64,000 nt of DNA from Bugula neritina (Eukaryota; Bryozoa; Gymnolaemata; Cheilostomatida; Bugulidae): contig OZ037765.1 of the NCBI GenBank assembly GCA_964035545.1, forward strand, positions 19,834,698 to 19,898,697, written 5' to 3'. The notes under the pieces are model-generated. The model saw only the letters and a list, made by a program, of their open reading frames with translations. It was not told where the DNA came from and made no database searches. The position numbers and the translations under genes were made by a program. Positions 14,001 through 27,240 of the stretch are shown in pieces. Within the stretch, counting starts at the first letter, position 1, and each line of letters opens with the position of its first letter.

Positions 14001-16711
14001 ACACTCCAGCCGCAACAGTAGTGGTTCCATATCCACAGAACACCTCCGTCATGTATGGCTCATCTGCCTCATTACAGTGTAAAGTCAGAAGCTACTCCAG
14101 ACCTTCCATAACAGTGAGTTTATTGATGAATCTACCTTCATTGCAGTAGTATAGAAATTTTGATAGCCCAAGTTCTTTAATTGTCTTTAATAATTTTGGT
14201 TTGAACAAAACTTCTTTTGTTACATATGTTCTAATGTAAAACACAGACTTGTCTGAATTTCTCCATCACTGCACTTCCCTCAAAACCTTACAGTATTGTC
14301 ACCTGTTGAGTTTTGTAGCCATAATTAGCAACCATTAAACTATACTTATAAATATTACAAACTTGTATAGATGTAGTATTTGAATAGCTATTGGTAATAA
14401 ATGACTAAAATATCTTGTAATAAATGGCGAAAAAGATTTAAAAGGTAAAAAAAGCAATAAAATAAAATTAGGCAGTTTTGAGATTAAAAGATATTGAAAC
14501 AATCTGAGACAGTTGCTAAGGTATATTTCTATGGAAGACCAGCACAGAGTAGTAATTACCCATAACTTGCTTGCTTTGTAAACCAGCTGCATGCTCAGTT
14601 AGGTAAGGATGAGTTGGGAAGACAATATAATGAACACCAAGTAACCTGATTCTGTTGACACATCAGTGTTTAATTGACTTTGAAAATGTCATTTTGGTGT
14701 CAGTGTCATCATCTAGAAACCCCAACTGATTTGAAGTGGATCATTTTCTGCAGCGCTTAAGTTCAAATCTTTATTTACGTGATGACTAACTGTATCCTCA
14801 TATCTAGTTAAGTTTGTAAATTCCCTTATATTATATTTGAAGCTTATGTGGAATTTTGCTTCTCAACTGTTAAGATTAGTCCCTAGATGCAATAGTTTAT
14901 GAATAGGCAAGTTCCATTTACCTCTCATATTTAATGTATATTTACATTCTTACAGTGGCTGAAGGAGGTGACATCACCAACTAGTAAAGCCAGCTTGCAG
15001 CTAAATGGTAAAAGATATATCCTGATTAAGAATGAAACTATGATGGTGGAAACTGAAGAAGGAGCTTATCTGAACAAGCTTTTACTGGTCAATGTAAAGA
15101 TGGAAGATGCTGGAGTCTATGTCTGTCTAGGAATGAACCCAAGAGGAGGTTCTGACTACCGTGAAGCCTTGGTTACAGTGATTCAACCCAGCGGTATGTA
15201 GATATTTTGAATGTTGAAATATAATTTAATATTATCCCAAGACAATGATGCTATTAACGACTAGCCAGTAGCCACTCACACTTACTTCCTGTGAATGCAA
15301 TTGTAAGAGCAATTTCGTCAGCCAAAACTGATTCTAATTTTTCAACTGACTGAAACTATTACTTGTCTATGCATAGACTGGTCAGAAGATTTCAGACTTA
15401 TAGATTGTCATCTCAGTGTATTAGCATAAACATTGGGTTGCCTTCCTGTTGAATAAGTAGTTTCTACCCATACTAATAAATAAGCCTTTTGGTTTTTCAA
15501 CAAAGGATGTCATTTGTGGTAATCAGCAGCAATTAGTGGCTGATAATAGTTCTAATTGGCAGGCATGGAGAGAGTTAATTACTACAATCACTTTTAGTCT
15601 CAAAATTTATGCAGTAAGCAGAGGGGAGGGAGGGATAGTAAATGGCCAGTGTCAACTCAGTAATCGTGTACCTCGGAGCCAAACGATGCAAACTTAAGTG
15701 TTGGGAGGGGTTTGTTGGGATGGAACAAGAGGTTTTTTCTCATTGTCCTTGTTTAATAAACTGCATTAGTTATTGAGAGCATGAATAAATAATATGCAAC
15801 TAACTAGCAAGTTATTAAATTACACTAAATGCCCTTTACTGTCCCTTCCAATATTACAGTAAGTTATTCAACAAAGAGGGTTCTGACACTGAACGAATTC
15901 AGTTAATTCTATAAGGACATGCATCTCTTGGTAATTTGCAAGAGTTTGCTAATTACTCACCTAAATTTTGTGGTAGAAGATATTATATTTAGATTGATAG
16001 AGAATCTACTTATTCTTATAATCAATGAGACTATTTAATACTTATCTTGTAGTCATGGCAACTACTACAGTGTATCCATCTGCCAAGGACAACTCCTGGG
16101 AATACATGTTTGGATCACCTTCAGCTACTCTGGCGGTGTTAATAGCCATTCCAACTATATTTATCGTAATAGTAACAGCAGCAATTGCTGTTGCTGTAAA
16201 TAAAAGAAACAAGAACACCGGGACCCAGCAAAGACGTCGGCCGAGTAACATGTTGAGTGATCATGAAGTCGCAGTTCCACTAAACATGAATGCAAATAAC
16301 GGCAGCTACACTGGACAGCATACGAGCAGCCGTGGAAGCAACGGAAGTTACAATAAAGTTCCATATAATAATGGAGAATATAGACATGTAGCTGAGAAGC
16401 ACCGAACTCCTTCATATAGCAAATCTCCGCCTCTTCAATATTCACAATACTTGCAGTCTGATGGAAGTTGTAGGTCAACACTGCAGTATCAACCAGTGGG
16501 TCTGATGAAGCCTATACCAAATTACATGATAGATGCTGGAGATAGTGACAGTCAGTTCTCCAGTGTATCTCACACGCGACCACAATATATGAACAGCTCA
16601 AGAAACCCATATGATGACAGAGACATTCACTCTGATCCTGCTGCTAGCAGAGTTGGGGGCCATCATTGTCCACCCCCTCCACCTGGTAGCTACTACAGCG
16701 GCCAATGGTAG
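8060..16711 (+). CDS. FGFRL1: Fibroblast growth factor receptor-like 1 (kinase-lacking FGF receptor)
   Basis: Single-pass receptor-like protein of 559 codons (human about 504). In vertebrates it binds FGFs and heparan sulfate and acts in cell adhesion or as a decoy. Exons: 8060-8132, 10040-10288, 11220-11282, 12408-12686, 13995-14113, 14956-15193, 16053-16711. All junctions keep phase, mostly phase 1 as is usual for Ig exons. Exon 1 encodes the signal peptide, with a hydrophobic Leu-Leu-Ser-Phe-Cys-Leu-Leu core. Ig1 (about 25-107) has Cys in ELKC and YSC. Exon 3 is a 21-residue linker with no acid box. Ig2 (about 129-221) has RLRC-like and YMC cysteines. Ig3 spans exons 5 and 6 (LQCKV, WLKEV, YVCLG). 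A membrane helix lies at about 364-388, then a 171-residue tail with several YxxPhi-like motifs and a Pro-rich end. No kinase exons follow. The WLKEV and LNKLL signatures point to FGFRL1 rather than to FGFR1-4. Confidence 0.93.
13466..13517. repeat. Short perfect inverted repeat in FGFRL1 intron 4
   Basis: Two arms of about 24 bases (GTCTTTTATCACAGTTTGGT and onward) are reverse complements around a few-base centre, giving a strong hairpin in intronic DNA. It may be a remnant of a small fold-back element. Confidence 0.85.
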
Positions 16712-18352
16712 ACTCTGTAGCATTCTGTATATATTTACTTTTCTACATTGTATTAGTCACTGGTGTGTGAAGTCTTCTAATAATCTAAGTCATGTAAAGT
16801 TACAGAGTCAACCTCAAATCTTATTTTACTGTTAAATTATATATTAGAGCGCAGTGCACCAATTTGTAATTGCAATAGTCAATGTTTCTATAATATATTT
16901 TCATTGTTATAGCTAGTCCTTTTTTGTATTTTATTTCTGATAACAATCATTTTCCTAATTTCTCTGAGCACACTTTATGCCAAAGAAATTTTTATAAATA
17001 TATTATTGTAACACTATAGCTGGTTTTGAACAATTTTTAAATTTCTGTTTACTAATTTGATATTTTTGTGATAATATAGGAGTTATAAATGATTATTAAA
17101 AAATCTTGTTACTAATTGTACTGGATCCCTTACACTAACTACTTTCACCGATGACTACTTTCTGTGTACAGCAATAGTGCATTTCTCCCAGACAACTACT
17201 CTGAGATGCTTTCGAGATAAAATGAGCAAACTAATGCAAGTTTAATAGCCCATTGCTATCATGATTGAGAGCCTTACACAGTTACATCTTTGCAAATGAC
17301 TTTTCACTACATTAAATATTAGATGCTGTTGCATATCATAACCAAAATACAACATTTGATCAACTTCTTGGTCACACTACATTTTATTGCTTATAAATAT
17401 AAATCATGTCGCAAACTCTTTTGTATATGTTGTATAGTACATTTCTAAAAATCATATTACAATGCAACTTCTGGTTTGGAACCTATTCTTGGACTACTCT
17501 TCTAACCAACACAGCCATTAGCACTAGTCGCTGGTGTCATGTGAGCAGAGGCATTGTTTCTTCTAGAATCATCTCAAGTATCCCAGATTGAGAAGTGTTC
17601 TAAAATTAGACACACCATTAATCATGACAAACCACTCCACCTATTGACTTGTGGTAAAGAAGCATCAACTAGAAAGAAAATTATTTAGAAATGGATGAAA
17701 AATCTTTCACAGCTGCACTGGTTTTGCGTGCATAGCAACTACATTTAGTATTCTGCTATTCTTTTTCCATTGATTATAAACTACGCAAGTGTGCATAAAT
17801 TTGAAATGTGTGGGGAAGTGCTAATGCATAATAAAGTATGGAACATGTCTTACTAAGACTTGATGTCACTATAGCCAAGTGGACTGGTAGTATCAACATC
17901 GTCAAACCATATCAAAGCAACATTAAGAGTCATTTCAAAATCACTATGATAATTTATGATCTTAAGAATTATAATTCTCCAATGTTTGCTATAAAACACT
18001 GAGCTAATTAACCATAGCAACTGTCCCAAGTCTTTGATATCAGAAACTCGTTATAAGAAAAGGAGACAACTCTATATAATTTTAGACTAAACCAGGTTCA
18101 AAAGGTCAAATATGCAAGTAACTTGATTTGTGAGACAGCTGCATTAGAAAGAACAGTTTTTTTATTTATCACTCTACCATATTTAGACAAAACTTTATGT
18201 AAAATTCGGGTGGCGTCACATAATTTTTAGTTAAATAAAGAAAAGTCAGTGAAAAACAAAAAAAAATATACTTGGAATTTTAGCACAATACAAGCAGCAG
18301 GATTGAGTTAAGTGGCACACAGGAAGTTAATAACTATGAGTCTAGTTTTCAC
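16712..18352. other. Convergent 3' region between FGFRL1 and YARS2
   Basis: This holds the 3' UTR of FGFRL1 (+) and presumably the C-terminal exons and 3' UTR of YARS2 (-). I searched the minus strand for the missing C-terminal tRNA-binding domain of YARS2 and found only short frames without recognisable similarity. An AATAAA at about 17830 on the plus strand is one possible FGFRL1 polyadenylation signal. Confidence 0.4.
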
Positions 18353-21300
18353 CTGCAACTCGGCTATAGAATGGTTGGTAAGTTTGAGAGACAGAGAAAT
18401 GAGGTCTGTACGGCTAACACTAGCTAAGTACTGCTCTAATGACAATGAGGATGCCTTTGATTGGTCCAACCAAACAACATTTGTAGCAGTTTTTCCCAGC
18501 TTCTGTCCATCTTCAGTTACAACTAATGGAACAGTAACTCCTGTAAATAATTAGCAGAATTATAGGATGGTGTAGAAATGGAGAAGTCACCTTAGGCTTT
18601 CCCAAAGTTTAGATATTAGCATATTTATTAGATTACCATTTGCCAAGAATATTATATAATATACAGATGTAAACATAATTGAAGCCTTCATTCATAATAA
18701 AGAAATAAAACAATACAATATTAAAATGTTCAAGTTATTTACTAATACAGATTCTTTTTTAGTAAAACATCAAGCTCAGTTTGAAAAGAAGGAGAATTAA
18801 CCATCACGCCATGCAAACACATCCTTCAAAAATTCTTTAGTCCATTTTTGCTGATTGAAAATGATTTCATTATACATTAACATTATGAAGCACACTCTAG
18901 ATTTGAGTAGAAATAATAGAACAGTTTACCATGCAAGATATAGAATTTGCAAAAGCATTCATCAATCTTAATTAAATTAGATGTTTCGTAAGTATTCCAT
19001 AAAATTATACAAAACAATTACCAGTCAATAGGAAAATCCCAACTGACAGATGACAGAATGAGAAGAATATTTATTAATTACTCACAATATATAAGACTTA
19101 CAGACATTTAGATTATCTAATGCGGCTTATGATGAGGTGATTGAATTTTAAACTTTTTGTTTCTTTAAGAGAAGCCAGGTGTTGAGAACGATCTTAAACC
19201 TCGAAGAAATGATGACACCTAACTAAATCTGTCAACTTATTTTTAAATTATAAATTTTTAGCATAATTAGCATAAAAAATAATTAACAACAATAAATACA
19301 TATTGCCGCTTTCTACAGTAGGTGAGGTGGTAAAGAAAGTAACTATAACTACAAGCAGAGGGCTGACTCCGACTTTCTACCTGCTAAAGTAGGAAGCTGA
19401 TGAAGACTTCTCCACACAAAGTCATAGCCATCTTCGATGTTACCAAGCTGGTCATGCCCACCCACCTGAAATATAATAACACTAAAGGTTTTAGAAAACA
19501 AAATTTATGATTCGGTTACTGATATGCTGTAAAGATTAACTCTGTAGCATCACACACCCATAGAAAGTACACTAGTATAAAGACAACGTAGCATACTAGT
19601 CCTTGTAAACAAACAAGAATCACTTTCTATAAGCTGAGCAAAAAAAATTAAAATTATAGTTGCTTTCTTCTTAAAACAAACTATAAGCTTACTGTATATG
19701 CTACACAATGAAAAAAGCATATGAAGAAAACATACAGATTAACAATCTAAAGAATCACTATGTATATACAAACAAGGTTAAGCAAAGGTAAGTACAGTAG
19801 CCTATTAGACAGAATAAGTGAGTAAGTTATGAAATGTAGGTGATGTATCAGTTACTCTGTCCATTTACACTTATTTCTTTCTTAATTTTATGCTAACCAT
19901 CTCCTTGTTTAAAGTCACTATAACCATGATAGTTGTCCATTATTTATTAGTTCATTTGCATTCATAACCAAATTACTTCCCAAAAAAACAATGGAAAAAA
20001 GATCTGAATAACTAAAAATAATGAAGCACCTGCACCCATCGGAGGAAATGTTCAATAAGCAATAATTTTTAAATATATGCTAAAATTGGTAGACTCCAGT
20101 TATTAAATATGAGTGTGAATATGATTTGATGAAAAATTATTTATCAATAAAAGCATGGTGAGGAAAACTTATTCCTTCTTCACGGTTTCAGTAAAATCTA
20201 AGGAACCATTTTGATGTTGAATCCTAGATAAACAGCTGGAACATTTCAGGGCAAAAAGTACAGTGAAAATATGCAAAATTATGTGTTCATGTGTTCCCGT
20301 AGCAATTTAATTGTATTAATACATATATTATGCAGTATGTAGTAATTGTAGCAATATTTATGTGGCCAGTCTCGTATCTGCACAAAATGGACACTATATA
20401 GCACAGTTTTTTGAGTTAGGTAGCATAGTAGGGAGGGGGGGGGGTCAGACTCATCCTCACCTGTATGCTGCAACCATAATGTTTATACAAATACAGCCAA
20501 TCATACGATTGGAATGTCTGATACACAAACTCCGTGAATCTCATATCTCCATCTTTGCCCTCGAGCCTTGACTTGACACTGCATTAGTAAAAGAATGCTA
20601 GATATTAGAGTAATGCTGAAAGAGCCTTATATTACAAGATAAGAGAGGGAAATGGAGAGAAAGCATAGCCTGGTTTGATGTCACGACTCCCCCTAAGGGC
20701 ATAGAGCAATAAATAACTACTTCCATTTGACACTTCGACTAAGCAATAAAGTTATATTTAACAGCTGTGCAATTCATACGCATTACTGACACTGGAATGC
20801 CTGGAGAGATTTTTTCCACAAATGCAGATTAAAACCACTTTTGAGTAATTTATTACATAATAATGATAGAATAAGTGACCAAAGTTTATCTGAGAAAGAG
20901 CTGAAGCTTAGACAAAGACCTGGTTAGATTTGAGAGACAGTAGGAAGTGATGAGAGAAATTATAATTATGTGGTAATACTTTGTACAGAATGCAGCCTAG
21001 AGATAAGGAGGTAGGTGCAGTAATGGAGAAATTGAGAAAAGCCTGTGTTCTAGATTGAAAACTCAGCAAAAAAGTTATGTTCTCAAAAGAACTTCAACAC
21101 GCGTTCCAAACCAAAATGTAATAATAGAATTAAAGAACTTAGGCTATCTCAATTTCTCCACTACTACTCCTGAGTGGAGACAAGTAGATGAAAGACTTGA
21201 GCAGAAAGAGTATAGGACATTGTCAAGTCCTGAAAAACCTAAATCCAAATCTTGGTACATACAATTGAATAACTTTAGATTAAAACAATAAAACAGAAGT

Positions 21301-24044
21301 GAAATATATGCAATCTCATCGTCTAACCTAGATTCAGCATTACCAACAACGGAGTATATGATAGAAATTATACATGCTGCAGTAAAGAGAGAATATGGCT
21401 GAATATGATAGCAACTTTTAGAACAGCATTTATCAAAAAACAACCCTGTGGTTTGATTATAGCAACTAATTTCTATAGAAAAAAGCCTAATGATACTGTT
21501 TGAAACTCAATATTAAAACAGTTGGGCTTAATTTTTGCAACCAATATTGAATAAAAACCTTTGCAAAAAACAATAATTTAAGTGCAGTAGTGGAGAAATT
21601 GAGTTAGCCTTAGCTCTGTAATTGTCTTAATAAATTTTGGGTTTGGGGTGACGGTTGAAATTCAGCATAACTTTTTTTGCTATATTTCTAAACTAGAACA
21701 CAGGTTTTTCACCATTTCTCTATTACTGCACCAATCTCATTTGATTGAATTGTGTTAACACCAATAGTTAGGAGTGAAAAAGCACAGCAGCGGCAGTGTG
21801 TCCTGAAACTGTATATTATGACTTAGCTCGATCACCTACACGGCTCTCTGAAACATGTCAACCAGTTTGAACTCTGAGGCTATGCTATCGGTGTACTGGT
21901 CAAGTGTCATAGTGCTGTACCACTCCTTGTTGTTCAGCACACTGAAATCAAAATAGGAAACCTTGCAGCTTGGTACATAGGCCTACTGAAGTACTGACAA
22001 ATGTTTAAAGGAAAGAGGACACAACTTCAAGTAGAAGAATATGCTGCAATACAAAATAGAATTAACAGGTTTATAATTATTATTGAATACATTGTATGGA
22101 GCTATATGAGAGACATAGTAAACTTTAAAAGGTTCCACTCAGAAAATCACAATTAAATTATCTCCTATGCAAATGCCATTTCAGAAACTCAATACTGGCT
22201 AATAGCTGTTATGAAAACATCCACATGTACAACGATACACTATAAGCTTTTAGGAAGGATTTTGCCTGGAAGCTGTAACATAATTATTTAAAAATATATT
22301 AATGCCAAATGTCTGCACTACAAGCACTATAAATAATATATGCTGTAAGATTACCTAAAACTGCCGGAGTCTATGTTATGTTTATCAGCATAGCGCTGGA
22401 ATATATTAGTGATTTGTTCCTGTAGAGCAATTGAGTTTCTTTCCAGCTGCTGATGGCTGATTAAAACTCTGTCCTCGTCTTTGCCTTCAGGATCTCCAAG
22501 TTTAGCTGTCACTCCCCCAATCTACTAGGAATATTGGAAAAACAAGGCATGTCAATTAAAAATAATTTTACCTAGTTAGTACAAACACTTCATCTAGAAA
22601 AACTAGCTAGATTAAAAGTCATAAGTATTTAGTTGCATCAGACTTTTAGCTATCTGCTGTTCTAGAACTAACAAGTCCAGCAATAACAACTAGATTCTAC
22701 TGCTAGAAAGCAAGTTGCAAACATATCCAGACCTGTAAAACCAGCTTCATAAACAGTATGCAGTATGTGGGGGGGGGTTTAGAAACACAATAATAGAATA
22801 TTATACGATACACACTATTAGTCTAGAAAAAACATTATTTTTCTGATTGAAGAGAATGTGGTAAATGTAACAACTCACTAAAGCTATCACAGGAAATCCA
22901 TTCTTAGCGAGAGAGAGGAGAACAGATAGGAGAGTCATGTGACCTAGATGTAAACTGTCAGCTGTCGGGTCAAATCCACAGTAATACGCAGGAGCGTTGT
23001 TTTGTATGGAAGAAAATGTGTCAAATATTCTACAACAATTGAAGATGAATACACCAAGTTGCGAAGAATGACAACTCCCAAATGTAGAAACAGCGCATTA
23101 TTATTGCAAAGAATAAAAAACCAATTATACACTGCTTATGCACACTGTTTCCTGTAAATATTTACAGTAACCTCTATATATTATAAAGTAACACATGGAA
23201 AAATATATTACAGATGACTCTAAATTCATCAATTTTAAGCTTCTCAGTGCACAACTAAAATGTGAAAGTGCCCAACTTTTGAATGGTTCAGCATAATAGA
23301 GTTATCCACTCTTTAAAAATGAATGTCTACTTTTGAAAATAGAATCTGGCATCATGTATTCATTATTGCACAGCACAACTAGCCTAATCTCACCACTACC
23401 ACCAAAAATTTACTGTATGTTGAAAGAAGTATATACCAAATTGTAGACAAAACCCGTATAAAATATTTATTCTATTAATTAAGCGATTTCAAAAATTTCT
23501 TTCAGGTTAATTATTAGCCAATCAATAAATAAGCTTCATTTTCCTATTAATCACCAAGTTAATTTTGTTTTCATATAATATAAATAAAAAGAATGAACGT
23601 TACTTTACAGAAAAACAGATTAGGGAGCTGTTCACAAATCTTTAATATTCATTATGACTAGGAGTCCATCTGTGTATAACTGATTACAAATTTGCCACAC
23701 TCTTCAAAACGAGAGATAAAAGTATAAAGTAGGCTTGCACACATGAGGATGCACCGCATTGATAGCATTCAACTAACTTTAACAGATGTCTGTGTTGCTT
23801 TGTTTCTTCTAGCCTTAAATCAGGAGTTCGACGTCTTATTGTGACTCGACCTTTTCCCATTTTCTTTTCAGGAACTGTAATGCATTGTATCATGCCTCTC
23901 TCTATCATCTGGTGAATGCATTTCATTCTTAAAAGTATAAAGCAGACATTGTTAAACTGATTGTAATACGCAGCAATCAAGTAAAAAGGATAAGTGAAAA
24001 CACAGTACTAACCTTGATGCCGTCATTAGAACTTGATTCTGCAT
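18353..24044 (-). CDS. YARS2: Mitochondrial tyrosine--tRNA ligase, catalytic core (3' end not found)
   Basis: Class I aminoacyl-tRNA synthetase that charges mitochondrial tRNA-Tyr. Minus-strand exons in order: 24044-24013, 23927-23778, 23029-22879, 22521-22355, 21941-21840, 20578-20461, 19465-19381, 18540-18353. Together they give 331 codons with every phase consistent. Exon 3 has the [15 protein letters not shown] block, including the HIGH-type signature. Exon 4 continues with [11 protein letters not shown]. Exon 6 carries FTEFVYQ and a YDW helix, and exon 7 the GGHDQLGN amino-acid-binding motif. Exon 8 has VPLV and KLGKT, the KMSKS equivalent. The start ATG has an in-frame TGA just upstream. 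The human protein has about 477 residues, so the C-terminal anticodon-binding and S4-like part (about 120-150 residues) is missing from this model. Reading past 18353 reaches a stop after 14 codons. The first coding exon (10 codons) and the exon 2 donor are less certain than the rest. Confidence 0.88.
20429..20444. repeat. Homopolymer G run (C run in YARS2 transcript)
   Basis: A run of about a dozen G on the plus strand lies some 17 bases inside the intron after the YARS2 exon 20578-20461. It is the most extreme G/C homopolymer in the window and could be length-polymorphic. Confidence 0.8.
21014..21170. mobile_element. MITE family B, copy 1 (about 155 bp)
   Basis: Short fold-back element in a YARS2 intron. 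The left end reads GGTGCAGTAATGGAGAAATT and the right end is close to its reverse complement (AATTTCTCCACTACTACTCC). The interior contains a GTTCTAGATT-like motif and its partner. Copies 2 to 4 share both ends and interior blocks. No coding capacity. Confidence 0.75.
21581..21732. mobile_element. MITE family B, copy 2
   Basis: Terminal inverted repeats AGTGCAGTAGTGGAGAAATT and ATTTCTCTATTACTGCACC bound a 152-base non-coding interior with a GGTTTGGGG-type block. It lies about 410 bases from copy 1, in the neighbouring part of the same gene. Confidence 0.8.
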
Positions 24045-26204
24045 TTCAATTCACAGAAAGTACAGCTTAGTCTCAGTTTCTTTCTGAATAAAAAGTGGTG
24101 TCAGTTGAACATAGTAGTCAGACAAATGTGATGTATTAAAACACACTGTGGTCTAGAAGCTTTATAAGGTCATCTAAGCAAAGTGCAAGATTTAAAATTC
24201 AACTCAAGTAGGCCTACATTGAACTTGAAGTTTTCATGAAGAAAAAGTCATATGACCTGCAAAAAAATTAAAACCGTGAATCAATTACTTGTAAAAGTAT
24301 TGATACACTGTCTAAAAACATAATTAATATATTTCAAACTAGCCAGAGTATACCTAGCAGTCACCTATAAATCATTTCATTATTTGATGAATCAATTGTA
24401 AATCCATGAAGTTTAGCTATAGAGTTGTTATAGAGACATGTATTTAAACTTGGCTATTATAATTTTATAAATATTAGGCAGAATTGTGACAGAAAGAAAT
24501 GAGATAACAGAATTTCATGCTCATATTTGACTATTAGTAATAGATGGTGCTAGTGATTTAAGACTTTAGCCTCATTACACAATGAAAACCTTCAGATTTA
24601 GGGCTAGTGTAAATGCAGACATGTTATCATTATGAATGTAAAACTACTATGAGTTTTAAATCAAATGATACAGTAATAAAGTATCAAATCCAACATATCT
24701 AATATTATAAATAAATATTACTGCATTCGGTTTTACTCACAGATTACAGTGTAAATTACATAAAACAATAATTTAATACATTATTGTAAGAACAAATACT
24801 ATTTTTATACTTGATATAGGACTTAAATCTTTACTAACATGACTATATTTTCAATTTAAATTTTTATGGATAGTATTTTTAATATTTTTAGCTATAACTT
24901 ATAGTTACTCATACAAATTAACTTGTAGTAATTTACAGATATCAGTAATACTATTGAGCAGTCAGGCTCAACACCTAAACTACCAATAAAGTTTTGTTAA
25001 TAAATTAACTTAGCCACTGCATCACTTAACTAATAATTATCATTAACTTTTACTGTCACCAAGTGGAACTGTAAAGTGACATTAAATAAAAATGATAACT
25101 AAAAAAGTTTCCATGAACCGAGAACAATTAACCAAACATGAACATGTGTTTTTTTAGATAATGACATATTGATATGATTAAAATTGAACTGAAGTTGAAC
25201 CTATTGGACCACAAATATGTCTTCTCACAAATATACAACTTAGGCAACATGATAAGATAGAGAAAATATTATGTCACCAACCGATTTAAACTACTGCAGC
25301 ACTAACTCCCTTAGCAGTGTAACACAAGCCCTCTTTCACTGCACTATTAGAACAATTGGATAACAGGAATGCTGAATGTTATGCTCACTGGGAGTAAGAG
25401 CTCACTCCACATTATACAGGGATCCCCTCCGCTAAGCAATTTAACTCTACCAAGAATCAAACCCCAATAGTATTACATTTATGTTATTCTTCACTCTATG
25501 ACAAGTAGCTCAAATTATATAACTTATGCTAACAGGTTTTTGCTAAAAGTACAACAAGAACATAACTATAAGTAAAAGTTTTACTTGGCACCTATAAAAG
25601 CAGTATGTAGAGTTTAAGCATAACCAAAGGTGCCTGCTATTAATAGACTCTATAAATAATTCAAAGAAAAGCCCTGTGTTAATATAGAATAGGATGAGCA
25701 TCATTTTTTAGTAAGCACTGAAAACACAATTTCGCTTCTCATTCACTGTTGGTAAGGTAGTTAGCAGACGCAATGCAGTAGATAACGACTCACTTCACAC
25801 TGTAAACATTAGAGATCAAACTTTATGAAGTCTGATTCCTGATGTTACACTCCCTAGCATAGTGATACTGATAGTCAGAGATGTTGACTAACATTTAACT
25901 TTTTAATTTGATGTTACTGTTAGATAGCAACAGTAAATGTAATACACTTACAGTCTGAATCACAGACCACAGTGGACATGCCAATCACTTTATCACTTAA
26001 ACTTTATGATTATCATTATGATTATCAGTAATTCAGTTTCAGTTTGTTTTGTTTTTAAATTTATATAATTTGAATTTAAAGTAGTGTTTAATAATTAATA
26101 ATTATTATAACATTAACTAAACAACCGTTAGTAAATGTAGTACTAGTATTACATTTAGTTTTACTATTACTATTAGTATTATACTTTAACTTTTACTTTA
26201 AAAC
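24045..26204. other. Intergenic DNA between YARS2 and the LINE fragment
   Basis: Very AT-rich, with no convincing exon on either strand. It should contain the YARS2 promoter and 5' UTR near its left end. From about 26050 rightwards the sequence degenerates into ATTAGT/TTTACT-like simple repeats that run up to the LINE fragment. Confidence 0.5.
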
Positions 26205-27240
26205 TCTCCAGGATTGGAACAATTGACACACATATACTTCACTGGATACATAACTTCCCGACTGATAGGTCCCAGCAGGTGATACTTAATGGTAAGGTGT
26301 CAAGCAGTCTTCCAGTCTCGTCAGGAGTACCTCAGGGATCAGTTCTCGGGCTTGTGCTTTTCCTGATTTATCAATGACCTCCCAAACGAGGTAGATTGCC
26401 CAGTCGCCCTATTTGCAGACGACACCTTAATGTACCAGACCATCACAAGCCAGCAGGACACAGCCCGTTTTCAGCACAACCTGAACTCTTTGGACTTCTG
26501 GGCGTCCAGGATGAGTATGTCTTTCAATGTGAAGAAAAGCAAGATCATCATCTTCAGTGACAAGAAATTCACACATAACTATTCACTTGGAGGCCAGACT
26601 CTCGCAGTTGTTGACCACGCATTGTATCTTGGTGTCACAATACAATCAGACCTGAAGTTTGACATGCATATCCAGCAGAAATTACTCACAGCGAAGCAAC
26701 AACTCGGGATGATTAAAAGGGCACTGTATTGGGCACCAGAAAAGGCGAAGTTAATAGCATATAAAACCCTGTGTCGTCCTCACCTAGAATATGCTGCTGC
26801 TGTGTGGGACCCTAGCTCCAAGAAGGCTGCAGTAGACATCGGGCAAATGCAAGAGCAGGCTGTGAGATTTGTGGCAGGTATTAAAGGCAGGGGTAGCTCA
26901 GATGAGGCAAGATCTAGGCTTGGATTACCCCCCCCCCTGCAAAACAGGCACAAAGACCTACGACTTATTCTCTTGATGCGGATCCTGGCCAAAGAGAAAT
27001 ATCATCCTTCGCTCTCAAAATCGTATGAACACCTCATGGACCAGCCCACTACATCAGTTACCACCAGGTCCCAGTCAAATGGCATGCCCACCACTTTCAG
27101 GAGTAACACCTCACTATTTCATAACAGCTTCTTACCCAGAACGATACGTGATATGAAAATAACACCAAATGCTGCTCACAGACAGGCCTCATAAGGCCCT
27201 GTACTGACACCAAAGTCCTAAACAGAACTGCACCTATGTG
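26205..27240 (+). pseudogene. Decayed non-LTR retrotransposon (LINE) reverse transcriptase fragment
   Basis: The first part (26212-26375) reads RT palm sequence including SGVPQGSVLG. A small deletion then shifts the frame near 26370. The second part continues in another frame through the catalytic FADD at about 26411-26422 and the thumb and C-terminal region to the TAA at 27192-27194. The second part is a 254-codon open frame starting at 26430. Motif order and the SGVPQGSVLG and FADDT signatures are typical of jockey/CR1-type LINEs. The endonuclease and most of the RT are missing (5' truncation), and the usual Pro after VLG is changed. The element is therefore dead. The flanks are simple repeats, and I could not define target-site duplications. 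Confidence 0.88.

Noticed and set aside
16161-16481. 106-codon minus-strand frame opposite the FGFRL1 tail exon
   Set aside because: Shadow of the plus-strand coding exon, which is supported by phase and by domain order.
17950-18290. Minus-strand open frames as the missing YARS2 C-terminal exon
   Set aside because: No match to the S4-like or helical C-terminal domain in any phase; splice sites unconvincing.
23684-23980. Minus-strand 98-codon frame as a separate mitochondrial ribosomal L32-like gene
   Set aside because: A CxxC and basic residues gave a passing resemblance, but the segment splices in phase (donor at 23777) into the TyrRS exon and its start matches the N terminus of TyrRS; the CxxC lies beyond the donor.
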